Source: Bacteroidales bacterium
GTDB lineage: Bacteria; Bacteroidota; Bacteroidia; Bacteroidales; Muribaculaceae
DNA length: 31,834 nt
Reading direction: 5' to 3'
Assembly (NCBI GenBank): GCA_004557565.1
Contig: SFGS01000023.1
Span: 1 to 31,834 of the forward strand
In this document: in pieces, positions 23,455-31,739 of the stretch
Layout: every line of letters starts with the position of its first letter
How positions within the stretch are numbered: the first letter of the stretch is position 1
Translations under genes and position numbers: made by a program
The notes under the pieces: generated by a model
Told to the model about the DNA's origin: nothing
Database searches by the model: none
The model's input: only the letters and a program-made list of their open reading frames with translations

Positions 23455-24279
23455 GTGAGAAAGGTATTTAACCCACATATTCGCACATTTGTAGGCACAG
23501 TGATTGCACTATGCCTGCTTATGCTTTGCCCTGTGGGCAGCATGGCGCAGACCACTGGCGGCATCGAAAAGCCCACACGCACTCGCACCGGAGGGCATAA
23601 GGCTGTGGCAAGCACTCCCCCCGATTCGGCAGCCGTCACCGTAAAACCCAGCACCTACGAGCGCACCCCTGTGCTCGACGAGGCTGGCGACACCGTGAAA
23701 TTCGAGCCCAACGATTCGCTGATTCTGGCGCAAGCCACCTTCGTGCCCGACACGGCAGCCGCCACCAACCTGGGCAAACTCCGTGTGTTCAACCCCGACC
23801 CCAAGCGCGCCATGTGGCTCTCGGCACTCTGCCCCGGCTTGGGACAAATCTACAACCGCCGCTATTGGAAAATTCCGATTGTGGTGGGTGCTTTCGTGGG
23901 GCTCGGCTACGGCACGGCATGGAACAACCGTATGCTCGGCGACTACACCAAAGCCTACCGCGACATCACCGACAACGACCCCAACACGCGCAGTTACATG
24001 AACTTCTTCCCTAAAACCGTGAAGGAGAGCGACCTCGACAAGGAATGGCTCACGCGCGCTCTGAAAAACAAGCGAACATACTACCGCCGCTATCGCGACA
24101 TTTGCATCATCAGCATGGTGGCTGTGTATTTCATCAATATTGTCGATGCTTACGTCGACGCCTCACTCGCACACTTCGACATTTCCTCCGACCTTACGAT
24201 GGACGTGGCCCCTGCCGCTATCGACACGAAGCAGTCTCGAATACCGTCGCTCGGACTTCAGTGTGCCTTTACTTTTTGA
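23455..24279 (+). CDS. DUF5683-type membrane protein
   Basis: A 274-residue protein of unknown function that commonly follows parAB in Bacteroidota. It begins at a GTG, has a signal-anchor-like hydrophobic segment (about 11-31, ending SMAQ), then a Thr/Pro/Asp-rich linker. The DUF5683 core (about 115-235) contains RAMWLSALCPGLGQIYNRRYWKIP, a hydrophobic helix, and a second helix at ICIISMVAVYFINIVDAYVDA. The conserved order parB, this gene, MltD suggests a link between the segregation operon and the cell envelope, which is inference. No catalytic motif is seen. Confidence 0.85.
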   Translation: MRKVFNPHIRTFVGTVIALCLLMLCPVGSMAQTTGGIEKPTRTRTGGHKAVASTPPDSAAVTVKPSTYERTPVLDEAGDTVKFEPNDSLILAQATFVPDTAAATNLGKLRVFNPDPKRAMWLSALCPGLGQIYNRRYWKIPIVVGAFVGLGYGTAWNNRMLGDYTKAYRDITDNDPNTRSYMNFFPKTVKESDLDKEWLTRALKNKRTYYRRYRDICIISMVAVYFINIVDAYVDASLAHFDISSDLTMDVAPAAIDTKQSRIPSLGLQCAFTF

Positions 24280-24303
24280 ATTAAAAACAAACGACGATAA
24301 AGT

Positions 24304-26418
24304 ATGAAGAATTTCAGATTTAACGCATTAATCGTGTTGGCGATTGCGGCATTGACCATGTCGGCTGCGCCAAAGAAGAAATCGATTTTATCGCTGAAGG
24401 AATCGATCACCGACGAGGCCATCGTGTATCCTTACAGCTTTGAAATCAACACTCAGGAAATGCAGAAAAACTGGTATTTGCAAAACTATGCGGTGGTCGA
24501 TGCCAGCGTGGAGAGCAAATCGCCAAACGAAGTGAGCGACGCTGAATACATTCAGCGCCTCAGAGCCATTCCTTCGGGAATTGAACTCCCCTACAATCAG
24601 GTGGTAAAATCCTACATCACCCGCTACATCACAAGAGAGCGCACCATGGTGTCGCAAATCTTGGGTATGTCGCCCTACTACATGCCTATTTTCGAACGCG
24701 CTCTGGAAAAAGAGGGACTTCCACACGAGCTCAAGTTTATTCCTATCATCGAGTCGGCTCTCGACCCTAACGTGGTGTCGAGCGCAGGTGCCGCCGGTCT
24801 GTGGCAATTCATGGTCGACACCGGCAAGGGGCTCGGACTGGAAGTGAACTCGCTGGTCGACGAGCGTCGCGACCCATACCGCTCAAGTAATGCGGCAGCA
24901 AGCTATTTCAAGCAGCTCTACGGCATCTACAACGACTGGTCGCTGGCCATCGCCGCCTACAACTGCGGCCCTGCCAATGTGAACAAGGCGCTCCGCCGTG
25001 CCAAGAGCAGAGATAACGAAAACCCCGACTTTTGGTCGATTTATGAATATCTGCCTCGCGAAACCCGTGGTTATGTGCCTGCTTTCATCGCTGCCACCTA
25101 CGTGATGAACAACTATCAGAAGCACAACATCAATCCTGCTTTGTCGAAAAAGCCGCTGATTATCGACACGGTGATGGTGCACCACCGCGTGAACTTCAAC
25201 CAGATTTCCAGCGTGCTCAACATTCCTATCGAGGAAATCCGCATTCTCAACCCTCAATATCGCCACGACATCATTCCTGGCGACACTCACCCCTACTCGC
25301 TTGCGCTGCCATCACAGCAAATCTATAGCTACATTATGGTGGAAGACAGCATCATGAGTTATCGCAAGGACATCTATGCCACTCGCGATGTGGTGGAACC
25401 AGGCAACCACGCATCTTCTGTGACACAACAGATGGTCGACCCTCAAGAGACTGCCAAGAGCGTGGTTAAGACCAAACAGGAACAGCGCCAAGTGGCACAG
25501 GCTAAGCCTACGGTAAGCGCCACCCCTGTGAGCAACAATGAGAGTGTGGAAGCGAAATACCACAAGGTGAGACGCGGCGAGACCATCGAGAGCATCGCCG
25601 ACGAGTATAATATGAGTGTGGCAGAACTGATGGCACTCAACAATCTCAACCGCAAGCACGTGAGCCGTGGTCAGGTGCTGAAAATCACCGGTGAGCGAAA
25701 GCAACAAGCCGAGCAGCCAAAAACCTCCACTTCTTACGCTGTGGCACAAGCGAAGCAAAGCACAGCCGCCAAGCAAGCAGCACCTAAGAAGGAAGCGTCA
25801 AAGACCACTGCAAGCACTTCTACCACCACATCGCAACGCTCTAAATCTTACAGCGTGAACGATGAGATCGACGGTCGCGCAACAGCTTCAAAGAAGCAAA
25901 AGGCCGAAACCCCTGTTCCTGCTCCAGCCACAGCCAAGAAGCAAAAGGCTGAAACAGCTCCGACCACTGCAAGCAACAGCAAGAAGCAAAAAGAGGCTAT
26001 AGAGGAGGAAAAGGCTACAGCAAGCAAGCGCACCACTCGCCATGTGGCTGAAGAAGAGTCGGCAAGATCAAAGGCTAAGGCGAAAACAAACAAGCGCAGC
26101 AAGAGAGACGACCGCGACGAGGTGAAATCGTCGAAGCGCAGAAAGGCTGACCGCGATAGCGACCGCAGAAGCAAAAGAAAAGCGAAGAAGGAGGAAGATG
26201 CCCGTCCAACAAGCCACATCGTGCGTGAAGGCGAATCGCTCGAACGCATCGCCCACCGCTACGGTTTGGGCACCGACCAGCTCCGCAAGGCTAATCCACA
26301 GTTGAAGGATGCCGACATGCTCCACCCTGGCGACAAGCTCAAAGTGCCAAAAGCCAACAAAAAGAAAAAAAACGCTAAAAAAGAGGAAACCACTTCAAAG
26401 AAAAAAAGAAGAAGATAA
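24304..26418 (+). CDS. MltD-like lytic transglycosylase with two LysM domains
   Basis: A 704-residue exported murein hydrolase. After a signal peptide (about 1-22) the SLT domain (about 130-260) carries the catalytic Glu E150 in PIIESALDP, followed by SSAGAAGLWQFM and AIAAYNCGPANVNKAL, all typical. It cleaves the glycan strand with 1,6-anhydromuramic acid formation. LysM domains at about 418-462 (YHKVRRGETIESIADEYNMS) and 637-681 (SHIVREGESLERIAHRYGLG) bind peptidoglycan. Between them is a ~170-residue low-complexity linker rich in Lys, Ala, Thr and Ser, with KKQKAET recurring; the C-terminus is a Lys/Arg-rich tail. It starts 24 nt after the DUF5683 gene and ends at a strong terminator, so it is likely the last gene of the par operon. 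Confidence 0.93.
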   Translation: MKNFRFNALIVLAIAALTMSAAPKKKSILSLKESITDEAIVYPYSFEINTQEMQKNWYLQNYAVVDASVESKSPNEVSDAEYIQRLRAIPSGIELPYNQVVKSYITRYITRERTMVSQILGMSPYYMPIFERALEKEGLPHELKFIPIIESALDPNVVSSAGAAGLWQFMVDTGKGLGLEVNSLVDERRDPYRSSNAAASYFKQLYGIYNDWSLAIAAYNCGPANVNKALRRAKSRDNENPDFWSIYEYLPRETRGYVPAFIAATYVMNNYQKHNINPALSKKPLIIDTVMVHHRVNFNQISSVLNIPIEEIRILNPQYRHDIIPGDTHPYSLALPSQQIYSYIMVEDSIMSYRKDIYATRDVVEPGNHASSVTQQMVDPQETAKSVVKTKQEQRQVAQAKPTVSATPVSNNESVEAKYHKVRRGETIESIADEYNMSVAELMALNNLNRKHVSRGQVLKITGERKQQAEQPKTSTSYAVAQAKQSTAAKQAAPKKEASKTTASTSTTTSQRSKSYSVNDEIDGRATASKKQKAETPVPAPATAKKQKAETAPTTASNSKKQKEAIEEEKATASKRTTRHVAEEESARSKAKAKTNKRSKRDDRDEVKSSKRRKADRDSDRRSKRKAKKEEDARPTSHIVREGESLERIAHRYGLGTDQLRKANPQLKDADMLHPGDKLKVPKANKKKKNAKKEETTSKKKRRR

Positions 26419-26435
26419 CCTCAAATTAATCCCCC

Positions 26436-26481
26436 AAGTAGGAAGGAAGCGCCCCACCCCGCTTCCTTCCTACTTTTTTTT
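26436..26481 (+). terminator. Terminator of the parA-mltD operon
   Basis: AAGTAGGAAGGAAGC (26436-26450) pairs perfectly with GCTTCCTTCCTACTT (26461-26475), followed by a run of T. Confidence 0.92.
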
Positions 26482-26550
26482 CACCCTCTCCCCAACCCCC
26501 ATCGAAAAAATCGAATCCTCGAAAACTCGAAATTTCGAATCTTCGCCACC

Positions 26551-26785
26551 TCAACAACTCGTTGACCTGTTGACTCGTTGACTTCCAAAAAGCACACCAA
26601 TTAAATCCATTAAAACCCGATTTTAAAAAGCCAACGACGCAACGAGTTGAGGTCTGACGAGTCGGACTTGTCTGACAGGTCAGACGTATTCGAAAACGCC
26701 CCATCGTGCAAAAAGACTTTACCAAATCGGAAACTATCGTCTTAACTTTTTTAACTTCTTCAACTTCTTAACTCCTTAACTTTTA
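26551..26785 (+). repeat. Composite word array B
   Basis: The modules in order are GTTGAC words (GTTGACCTGTTGACTCGTTG), an AT-rich gap, GTCTGAC/GTCGGAC words (26651-26685), then GTCTTAACTT leading into repeated TTAACTTCTT words (26739-26785). The order matches arrays at 2581-2730 (minus) and 29222-29378. A related TCGAA-word stretch precedes it at 26506-26545. Confidence 0.75.
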
Positions 26786-26809
26786 AAAGCGCCACTGCTT
26801 TTAAAAGTT
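26778..26809 (+). other. 13-bp hairpin after word array B
   Basis: AACTTTTAAAAGC pairs perfectly with GCTTTTAAAAGTT around a 6-nt loop. It lies 50 nt before the nagB -7 box and lacks a U-tract. Confidence 0.6.
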
Positions 26810-26859
26810 CCTTCTGAATTTAGGCGGCGAATTAGCACGGCGCATTGAGATATTTTTCG

Positions 26860-26867
26860 TAACTTTG
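26860..26867 (+). promoter_or_regulatory. nagB -7 box
   Basis: TAACTTTG matches TAnnTTTG, 47 nt upstream of the ATG. No clear -33 element. Confidence 0.6.
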
Positions 26868-26914
26868 TAAGAGGAATATACTAACTAACTAATTAAAAAA
26901 ACAATCTTTCGATT

Positions 26915-27724
26915 ATGAGACTTATCATCGAACCTGATTACGACAAAGTATCAGAATGGGCAGCGTGCTACGTTGCTTCACGCATTAACGCTGCAAACCC
27001 AACTCCAGAAAAGCCTTTCGTGCTTGGTTGCCCTACTGGTAGCTCACCACTTGGCATGTACAAGAAACTCATCGAGCTCAACAAGGCTGGCAAGGTTTCG
27101 TTCCAGAATGTTGTGACTTTCAACATGGACGAATATGTAGGACTTCCTGAAGATCACCCTGAAAGCTATCACTCTTTCATGTGGAACAACTTCTTCAACC
27201 ACATCGACATCAAGAAGGAAAACGTGAACATCCTCAACGGCAATGCAGCCGACCTCGATAAGGAATGTGAAGAATATGAGGCACGCATCGCCGCTGCTGG
27301 TGGCATCGACCTCTTCATGGGTGGCGTAGGTCCTGACGGACACATCGCTTTCAACGAGCCAGGTAGTTCACTCGTTTCACTCACTCGTCAGAAAACTCTT
27401 ACTCAAGACACTATCATCGCCAACAGCCGCTTCTTCGACAACGACGTGAACAAAGTGCCTAAAACCGCTCTCACCGTAGGCGTTGGCACCGTGATGGCCG
27501 CTAAGAGCGTGATGATTATCGCAAACGGCTACAAGAAGGCTCCTGCATTGCGCAACGCTGTGGAAGGCGCTGTTTCACAAATGTGTACTCTCAGCGTGCT
27601 CCAAATGCACCGCAAGGCTATCATCATTTGCGACGAAGACGCAACTATGGAATTGAAGGTGGGTACTTACCGCTACTTCAAGGATATCGAAGGCAAGAAC
27701 CTCGACCCTGCCACTCTTCTCTAA
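26915..27724 (+). CDS. nagB: Glucosamine-6-phosphate deaminase
   Basis: A 269-residue cytoplasmic enzyme converting glucosamine-6-phosphate to fructose-6-phosphate and ammonia, the entry of amino sugars into glycolysis. The catalytic residues sit at the same numbers as in Escherichia coli: D72 in NMDEYVGL, D141 and H143 in GPDGHIAFNEPG, and E148. The phosphate loop is PTGSSPLGMY (40-49). Length is the usual one for the hexameric enzyme. It is monocistronic, with its own promoter and a terminator 58 nt downstream. It contrasts with the degenerate NagB-like domain encoded at 2751-4736. Confidence 0.97.
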   Translation: MRLIIEPDYDKVSEWAACYVASRINAANPTPEKPFVLGCPTGSSPLGMYKKLIELNKAGKVSFQNVVTFNMDEYVGLPEDHPESYHSFMWNNFFNHIDIKKENVNILNGNAADLDKECEEYEARIAAAGGIDLFMGGVGPDGHIAFNEPGSSLVSLTRQKTLTQDTIIANSRFFDNDVNKVPKTALTVGVGTVMAAKSVMIIANGYKKAPALRNAVEGAVSQMCTLSVLQMHRKAIIICDEDATMELKVGTYRYFKDIEGKNLDPATLL

Positions 27725-27781
27725 TCGATTAGCATACGCACGGAGCCGGCTTTGACCAGGCTCTCGATAGCAAAATATCGG

Positions 27782-27820
27782 AGGCTGTGCCGCACACATA
27801 CATCGCGGCACAGCCTTTTT
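27782..27820 (+). terminator. nagB terminator abutting the next start codon
   Basis: AGGCTGTGCCGC (27782-27793) pairs perfectly with GCGGCACAGCCT (27805-27816), followed by TTTT. The ATG of the methyltransferase gene lies only 2 nt after the T-run. Confidence 0.88.
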
Positions 27821-27822
27821 AA

Positions 27823-29220
27823 ATGACGGACGATATGATAAAACTTTCCGACGATTTTATAGCGCAGATGCGCCACATTCTCCCCGACGAGTGCGATGCT
27901 CTGCTGGAAGCAATCACCACCACCGATCCTTCGGTGGCGATTCGTGTGAACGATGGCCGTGGCATCAGTTTGAGCGATGATGCCGTAGATCGTGTGCCAT
28001 GGTGCACCACTGGCCGATACCTGAAGGAGCGTATGCCGTTCACTTTCGATATCGATTTCCAGACGGGCCGATATTATGTGCAAGACGCTTCGTCGATGTT
28101 TATCCACCATGTGATTAAGCATGTGGTGAAGGAACCTGTGCGCTACCTCGACCTCTGCGCCGCACCGGGCGGAAAAACCACCACAGCCATTTCAGCGCTG
28201 CCTGCCGATTCGATGGTGGTAGCGAACGAGATTATGCCTGCGCGTGCGCGTGTGCTGTATGAGAATATCGTGAAATGGGGAAGTCCGCGCTGCATCGTCA
28301 CCAACAACGCTCCACACGACTTGGGCAAACTCCATCACTTCTTCGATGTGGTGGCTACCGATGTGCCGTGCAGTGGCGAGGGCATGATGCGCAAAGACGA
28401 GGAAGCACGCAACCAGTGGACTCCTGCCCTGGTGAAGCAATGCGCCACGTTGCAGAAAAGCATCATTGCCGACATTTGGCAGGCACTCCGCCCCGGAGGT
28501 GTGCTCATCTACAGCACCTGCACCTACAACCGTGAGGAAAACGAGGAAATGGTGGCGCACATCGTGGAGCAGTACGGTGCCGAATCGGTGGAGATTCCGG
28601 TGGAGGCTGATTGGCACATTCACCCAGCCATCGACAGCCCCTACCATTGCTACCGCTTCATGCCTCACCGCACCAATGGCGAAGGACTGTTTATGGCGGT
28701 GCTGCGTAAGCCCGACGACGAACGCCGTGCCGAGTTGCGCGCAAAAAAGAGCAAGGGCGCAAAGGCGAAGTCCATTCCTGTGCCACGAGGCGTGGATGCT
28801 TGGCTTGAAAATCCGAAGCAGTACGCCCTGAGCGTGGCGAATGATGAGGTAATTGCCATTCCTGCCGACATCGCTCCGCTGATGCCGCTGTTTGCCGACT
28901 TGCGTGTGCTTCAGGCTGGCGTGACGGTTGGCACTGTGAAGGGGAAAAACTGCGTGCCCAGCCATGCTTTGGCACTCTCCACCGCCCTTTCCAACGAGGC
29001 ATTTGCCCAAAGCGAGGTGGATTATGCCACCGCCATGGCGTATATGCGTGGCGAGGCGATAGTGCTACCCGACGCATCACGAGGCTATGCGCTGCTCACC
29101 TACCGAGACAAGCCCATCGGCTTCGCCAACAACCTCGGCAACCGTGCCAACAACCTCTACCCCAAGCCATGGCGAGTGCTCAGCACCCACATTCCCACCA
29201 CCCCACCGGAAATTCTATAA
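27823..29220 (+). CDS. RsmF/YebU-like rRNA (cytosine-5) methyltransferase
   Basis: A 465-residue SAM-dependent RNA m5C methyltransferase of the NOL1/NOP2/Sun family. SAM motif I is LCAAPGGKT (111-119). Motif IV is DVPCSGEG, with the release Cys C183, and motif VI is STCTYN, with the nucleophile C233. The C-terminal ~130 residues resemble the RsmF RNA-binding extension (ends in FANNLGNRANNLYPKPWRV). In Escherichia coli RsmF methylates C1407 of 16S rRNA; the exact target here is not readable. The start may be the ATG at 27823 or the next in-frame ATG at 27835. No promoter was found upstream, where the nagB terminator ends two bases before the start. Confidence 0.9.
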   Translation: MTDDMIKLSDDFIAQMRHILPDECDALLEAITTTDPSVAIRVNDGRGISLSDDAVDRVPWCTTGRYLKERMPFTFDIDFQTGRYYVQDASSMFIHHVIKHVVKEPVRYLDLCAAPGGKTTTAISALPADSMVVANEIMPARARVLYENIVKWGSPRCIVTNNAPHDLGKLHHFFDVVATDVPCSGEGMMRKDEEARNQWTPALVKQCATLQKSIIADIWQALRPGGVLIYSTCTYNREENEEMVAHIVEQYGAESVEIPVEADWHIHPAIDSPYHCYRFMPHRTNGEGLFMAVLRKPDDERRAELRAKKSKGAKAKSIPVPRGVDAWLENPKQYALSVANDEVIAIPADIAPLMPLFADLRVLQAGVTVGTVKGKNCVPSHALALSTALSNEAFAQSEVDYATAMAYMRGEAIVLPDASRGYALLTYRDKPIGFANNLGNRANNLYPKPWRVLSTHIPTTPPEIL

Positions 29221-29221
29221 A

Positions 29222-29378
29222 AGTCAACGAGTCTACAGGTCAACAGGTCTACGAGTTTTTGGTCAGACAAGTCAGACCGGTCCGACAAGTCCGACGGGAC
29301 AGATAGGGGCACCATCGTTTCAAGAGGCGATGGTGCCGTCTTAACTTCTTAATCTTCTTAACTCCTTAACTTCTTAAA
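29222..29378 (+). repeat. Composite word array C
   Basis: Same module order as arrays A and B: GTCAACGAG/GTCTACAGG words, GTCAGAC/GTCCGAC words, a hairpin (GGCACCATCG, 29308-29317, with CGATGGTGCC, 29328-29337), then GTCTTAACTTCTTAATCTTC and further TTAACTTCTT words. The AGGCGATGGTG--GTCTTAACTTCTT block is shared with array A. The hairpin may also terminate the methyltransferase transcript. Confidence 0.8.
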
Positions 29379-29447
29379 TATATATATTGCCCTGCCCTTT
29401 TTGCACAAATTGGGGATGTTTTGTGCAAAAAATTAAAATATAATGAG

Positions 29448-29455
29448 TAACTTTG
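29448..29455 (+). promoter_or_regulatory. Acyl-CoA ligase -7 box
   Basis: TAACTTTG matches TAnnTTTG exactly, with a TTTG at 29420-29423, somewhat far upstream (24 nt). The following GCAGTCGCAATT resembles the region after the tRNA-Lys promoter. The box decides the downstream start codon of the ligase. Confidence 0.65.
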
Positions 29456-29487
29456 CAGTCGCAATTACATTTAAATTATTGACTATT

Positions 29488-31149
29488 ATGATGAAAGAAA
29501 ATACTGTCAAGATTTTTGAGCAGAGTTTCAAAGACAACTGGGACCGCCCATGCTTGACTGATTACAACACAAAAGAGACCATCACTTACGCTGATTTCGC
29601 ACGCGACATTGCAAAAATTCATCTTTTCTACAAGGAAATCGGCATTCAAGAAGGCGACCACGTTGCCATTATCGGCAAGAACAACCCCACTTGGGTGACT
29701 CTCTTTTTGGCAACCATCACCTATGGTGCTGTAATTGTTCCTATTCTTCAAGACTTCAACCCTAACGATGCGCAACACATCGTTAATCATAGCGAGGCAA
29801 AACTGCTCTTCGCCAGCAAAAGCAACTGGGAAAGCCTCGACTTCGAGAATATGCGCATGGTGCGCGCCGCTCTCTCGCTCGACGACCGCACGCTCTACGA
29901 GCAAAAGGAAGAGGAAGTGGTGGCTGATGTGCTGGCTTCGCTCGAAGAGAAGTTCGCTGCCGCTTACCCCAACGGCTTCACCATCGACGACGTGAAATAC
30001 CCCGAAGTGCCTGGCGACCGTCTGATGGACATCAACTACACCTCTGGCACCACTGGCTTCAGCAAGGGTGTGATGATTACCGGAAACAACCTTTGCGGCA
30101 ATATCGTGTATGGCATCAACTCCGGATTGTGCTACAGCGGTTCACGCCACCTCTCATTCCTGCCTCTCGCCCACGCCTACGGCTGCGCGTTCGACATGCT
30201 TGCGCCACTGGCTATCGGTGGCCACATCACATTGCTCGGCCGCATCCCTTCGCCAAAGGTGATTGTGAAGGCTATGGGCGAAGTGAAGCCAAACCTCGTG
30301 ATTCTGGTGCCTCTCGTGCTTGAGAAGATTTACTCTAAGATGATTGTGCCAATGATCAGCAAGGGTATGCTCCGCTGGGCTTTGGCTGTGCCATACCTCA
30401 ACGAAAAGATTTACGACCAGATTCGCAAGAAGTTGATTGATGCGTTTGGTGGCTGCTTCGAGGAAATCATCGTGGGCGGTGCGCCATTCAACGCCGAAGT
30501 AGAGGAATTTCTCTATAAAATCCGTTTTCCATTCACCGTGGGCTACGGCATGACCGAGTGCGCTCCACTGGTGAGCCACACCCCATGGCGCGAATTTGTG
30601 CCTCATAGCGCAGGCCGCGTTCTTCCTGGCATCATGGAATGCCGCATCGACAGCGAAGACCCAGAAAACATTCCTGGCGAAATCTGCGTGCGTGGCGAAA
30701 ACGTGATGCAGGGCTACTACCACAACTATGAGGCCACCGACAAGGTGCTTCACGACGATGGCTGGCTGCACACTGGCGACATGGGCACACTCAGCGCCGA
30801 CGGCACCGTGTTTATCCGTGGCCGCTTGAAGACAATGTTGCTTGGCGCAAACGGACAGAACATCTATCCTGAAGAAATCGAGGCTAAACTCAACAATATG
30901 ATTTTCGTGAACGAAAGTCTGGTGGTGGACCGTGGCGGAAAACTCGTGGGTCTCGTTTACCCCGACTACGATACAATGGACGCTATGGGCGTGACGCGCG
31001 ACCAGCTTCCAGAGAAGATGGAAGAGATTCGCACCGAGCTTAACAAGCTCGTAGCCCCTTACGAACGCATCACAAGAATTGAACTTATCGCAAACGAGTT
31101 TGAAAAAACTCCAAAACGTAGCATCAAACGCTTCTTATATAGTCATTAA
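29488..31149 (+). CDS. Long-chain fatty acid-CoA ligase (AMP-forming)
   Basis: A 553-residue adenylate-forming enzyme that activates fatty acids with ATP and CoA. The ATP-binding motif is YTSGTTGFSKG (about 184-194). GYGMTECAPL and the hinge region DDGWLHTGDMG...GRLKTMLLGANGQNIYPEEIE are typical of bacterial FadD/FACL proteins, and the catalytic C-terminal Lys lies in TPKRSIKRFLY. The start is put at the ATG at 29488 (the next codon is also ATG), since a start at 29443 would place the first codons inside the promoter. It stands alone with its own promoter. It probably serves membrane-lipid recycling of exogenous fatty acids, which is inference from family. Substrate range is not readable. Confidence 0.93.
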   Translation: MMKENTVKIFEQSFKDNWDRPCLTDYNTKETITYADFARDIAKIHLFYKEIGIQEGDHVAIIGKNNPTWVTLFLATITYGAVIVPILQDFNPNDAQHIVNHSEAKLLFASKSNWESLDFENMRMVRAALSLDDRTLYEQKEEEVVADVLASLEEKFAAAYPNGFTIDDVKYPEVPGDRLMDINYTSGTTGFSKGVMITGNNLCGNIVYGINSGLCYSGSRHLSFLPLAHAYGCAFDMLAPLAIGGHITLLGRIPSPKVIVKAMGEVKPNLVILVPLVLEKIYSKMIVPMISKGMLRWALAVPYLNEKIYDQIRKKLIDAFGGCFEEIIVGGAPFNAEVEEFLYKIRFPFTVGYGMTECAPLVSHTPWREFVPHSAGRVLPGIMECRIDSEDPENIPGEICVRGENVMQGYYHNYEATDKVLHDDGWLHTGDMGTLSADGTVFIRGRLKTMLLGANGQNIYPEEIEAKLNNMIFVNESLVVDRGGKLVGLVYPDYDTMDAMGVTRDQLPEKMEEIRTELNKLVAPYERITRIELIANEFEKTPKRSIKRFLYSH

Positions 31150-31354
31150 TAGGTAAATCACGCATTTTTCCTTATAAATTATAAGAAAACTACCCACCTT
31201 TTTACGTTTAACAAGGTTTAACATTTGGCGATTAAACCAAAAAATCTTTAATTATCTTGCAGATTATTAGAGAGTTAGACAAATTAAAAGGTAAATTTTT
31301 ACAAAAATTAAATGCAACTGAGGCAATTTAAACAAAAAAAAACTTGAAAAATAG
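31150..31354. other. AT-rich intergenic region
   Basis: No gene is visible. A small palindrome CTTATAAATTATAAG occurs near 31170. No U-tract terminator after the ligase gene was clear. Confidence 0.45.
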
Positions 31355-31384
31355 TTTGCATATGAGTTTTTTGTCTTAAATTTG
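31355..31384 (+). promoter_or_regulatory. Promoter of the small lipoprotein gene
   Basis: TTTG (31355-31358), 18 nt, TAAATTTG (31377-31384). The leader to the ATG is about 50 nt and AT-rich, a common layout for highly expressed Bacteroidota genes. Confidence 0.7.
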
Positions 31385-31443
31385 CATCGATTTTAAACTG
31401 AACAACGAAAATTATTGTTTTATTATTTTAAATTTTTACGAAA

Positions 31444-31644
31444 ATGAAAAAGTTAGTTTTATTACTTGCTGTTATCGCTAGTGTTTCTTTCTTCTCTTGC
31501 AACAAGGGTGCTGGTTCAGCTTCTGCTGCTGATTCTGATTCTGTAGCTGCTGTTGCTGATAGCGCTGCTGATTCTGTAGCTGCTGATAGCGCTGCTGCTG
31601 ATAGCGCTGCTGCTCCAGTTGCCGCTGACTCAGTTAAGGCATAA
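31444..31644 (+). CDS. Small Ala/Asp/Ser-rich lipoprotein
   Basis: A 66-residue protein with a lipoprotein signal peptide: MKK, a hydrophobic core and lipobox SFFSC with Cys19 as the lipid-anchored residue. The mature ~48 residues are almost only Ala, Asp, Ser and Val, built from repeats such as ADSAA and DSVAA. The DNA repeats GCTGCTGATAGCGCT units, and codons GCT/GAT dominate where most neighbouring genes prefer GCC/GAC, which suggests strong expression or recent repeat expansion. A consensus promoter and a strong terminator frame it, so it is a real single-gene unit. Function is unknown; it may be an abundant surface or periplasmic spacer lipoprotein, with no homology recognised. Confidence 0.85.
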   Translation: MKKLVLLLAVIASVSFFSCNKGAGSASAADSDSVAAVADSAADSVAADSAAADSAAAPVAADSVKA

Positions 31645-31672
31645 TCTTAGCGATTAGCAAAAAAAAGAGTTT

Positions 31673-31713
31673 GAAGCTGTTTTCCACAAGGTGGAAAGCA
31701 GCTTTCTTTTTTT
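31673..31713 (+). terminator. Terminator of the small lipoprotein gene
   Basis: GAAGCTGTTTTCCAC pairs with GTGGAAAGCAGCTTTC (one mismatch) around a 3-nt loop, followed by TTTTTTT. Confidence 0.9.
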
Positions 31714-31739
31714 ACACCCCTCTCCCCCACCTTTTGGTT

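Noticed and set aside
26506..26785. Remnant coding sequence or transposon scar in the mltD-nagB spacer
   Set aside because: No frame shows a recognisable protein fragment; the region is better explained by word repeats shared with two other spacers.
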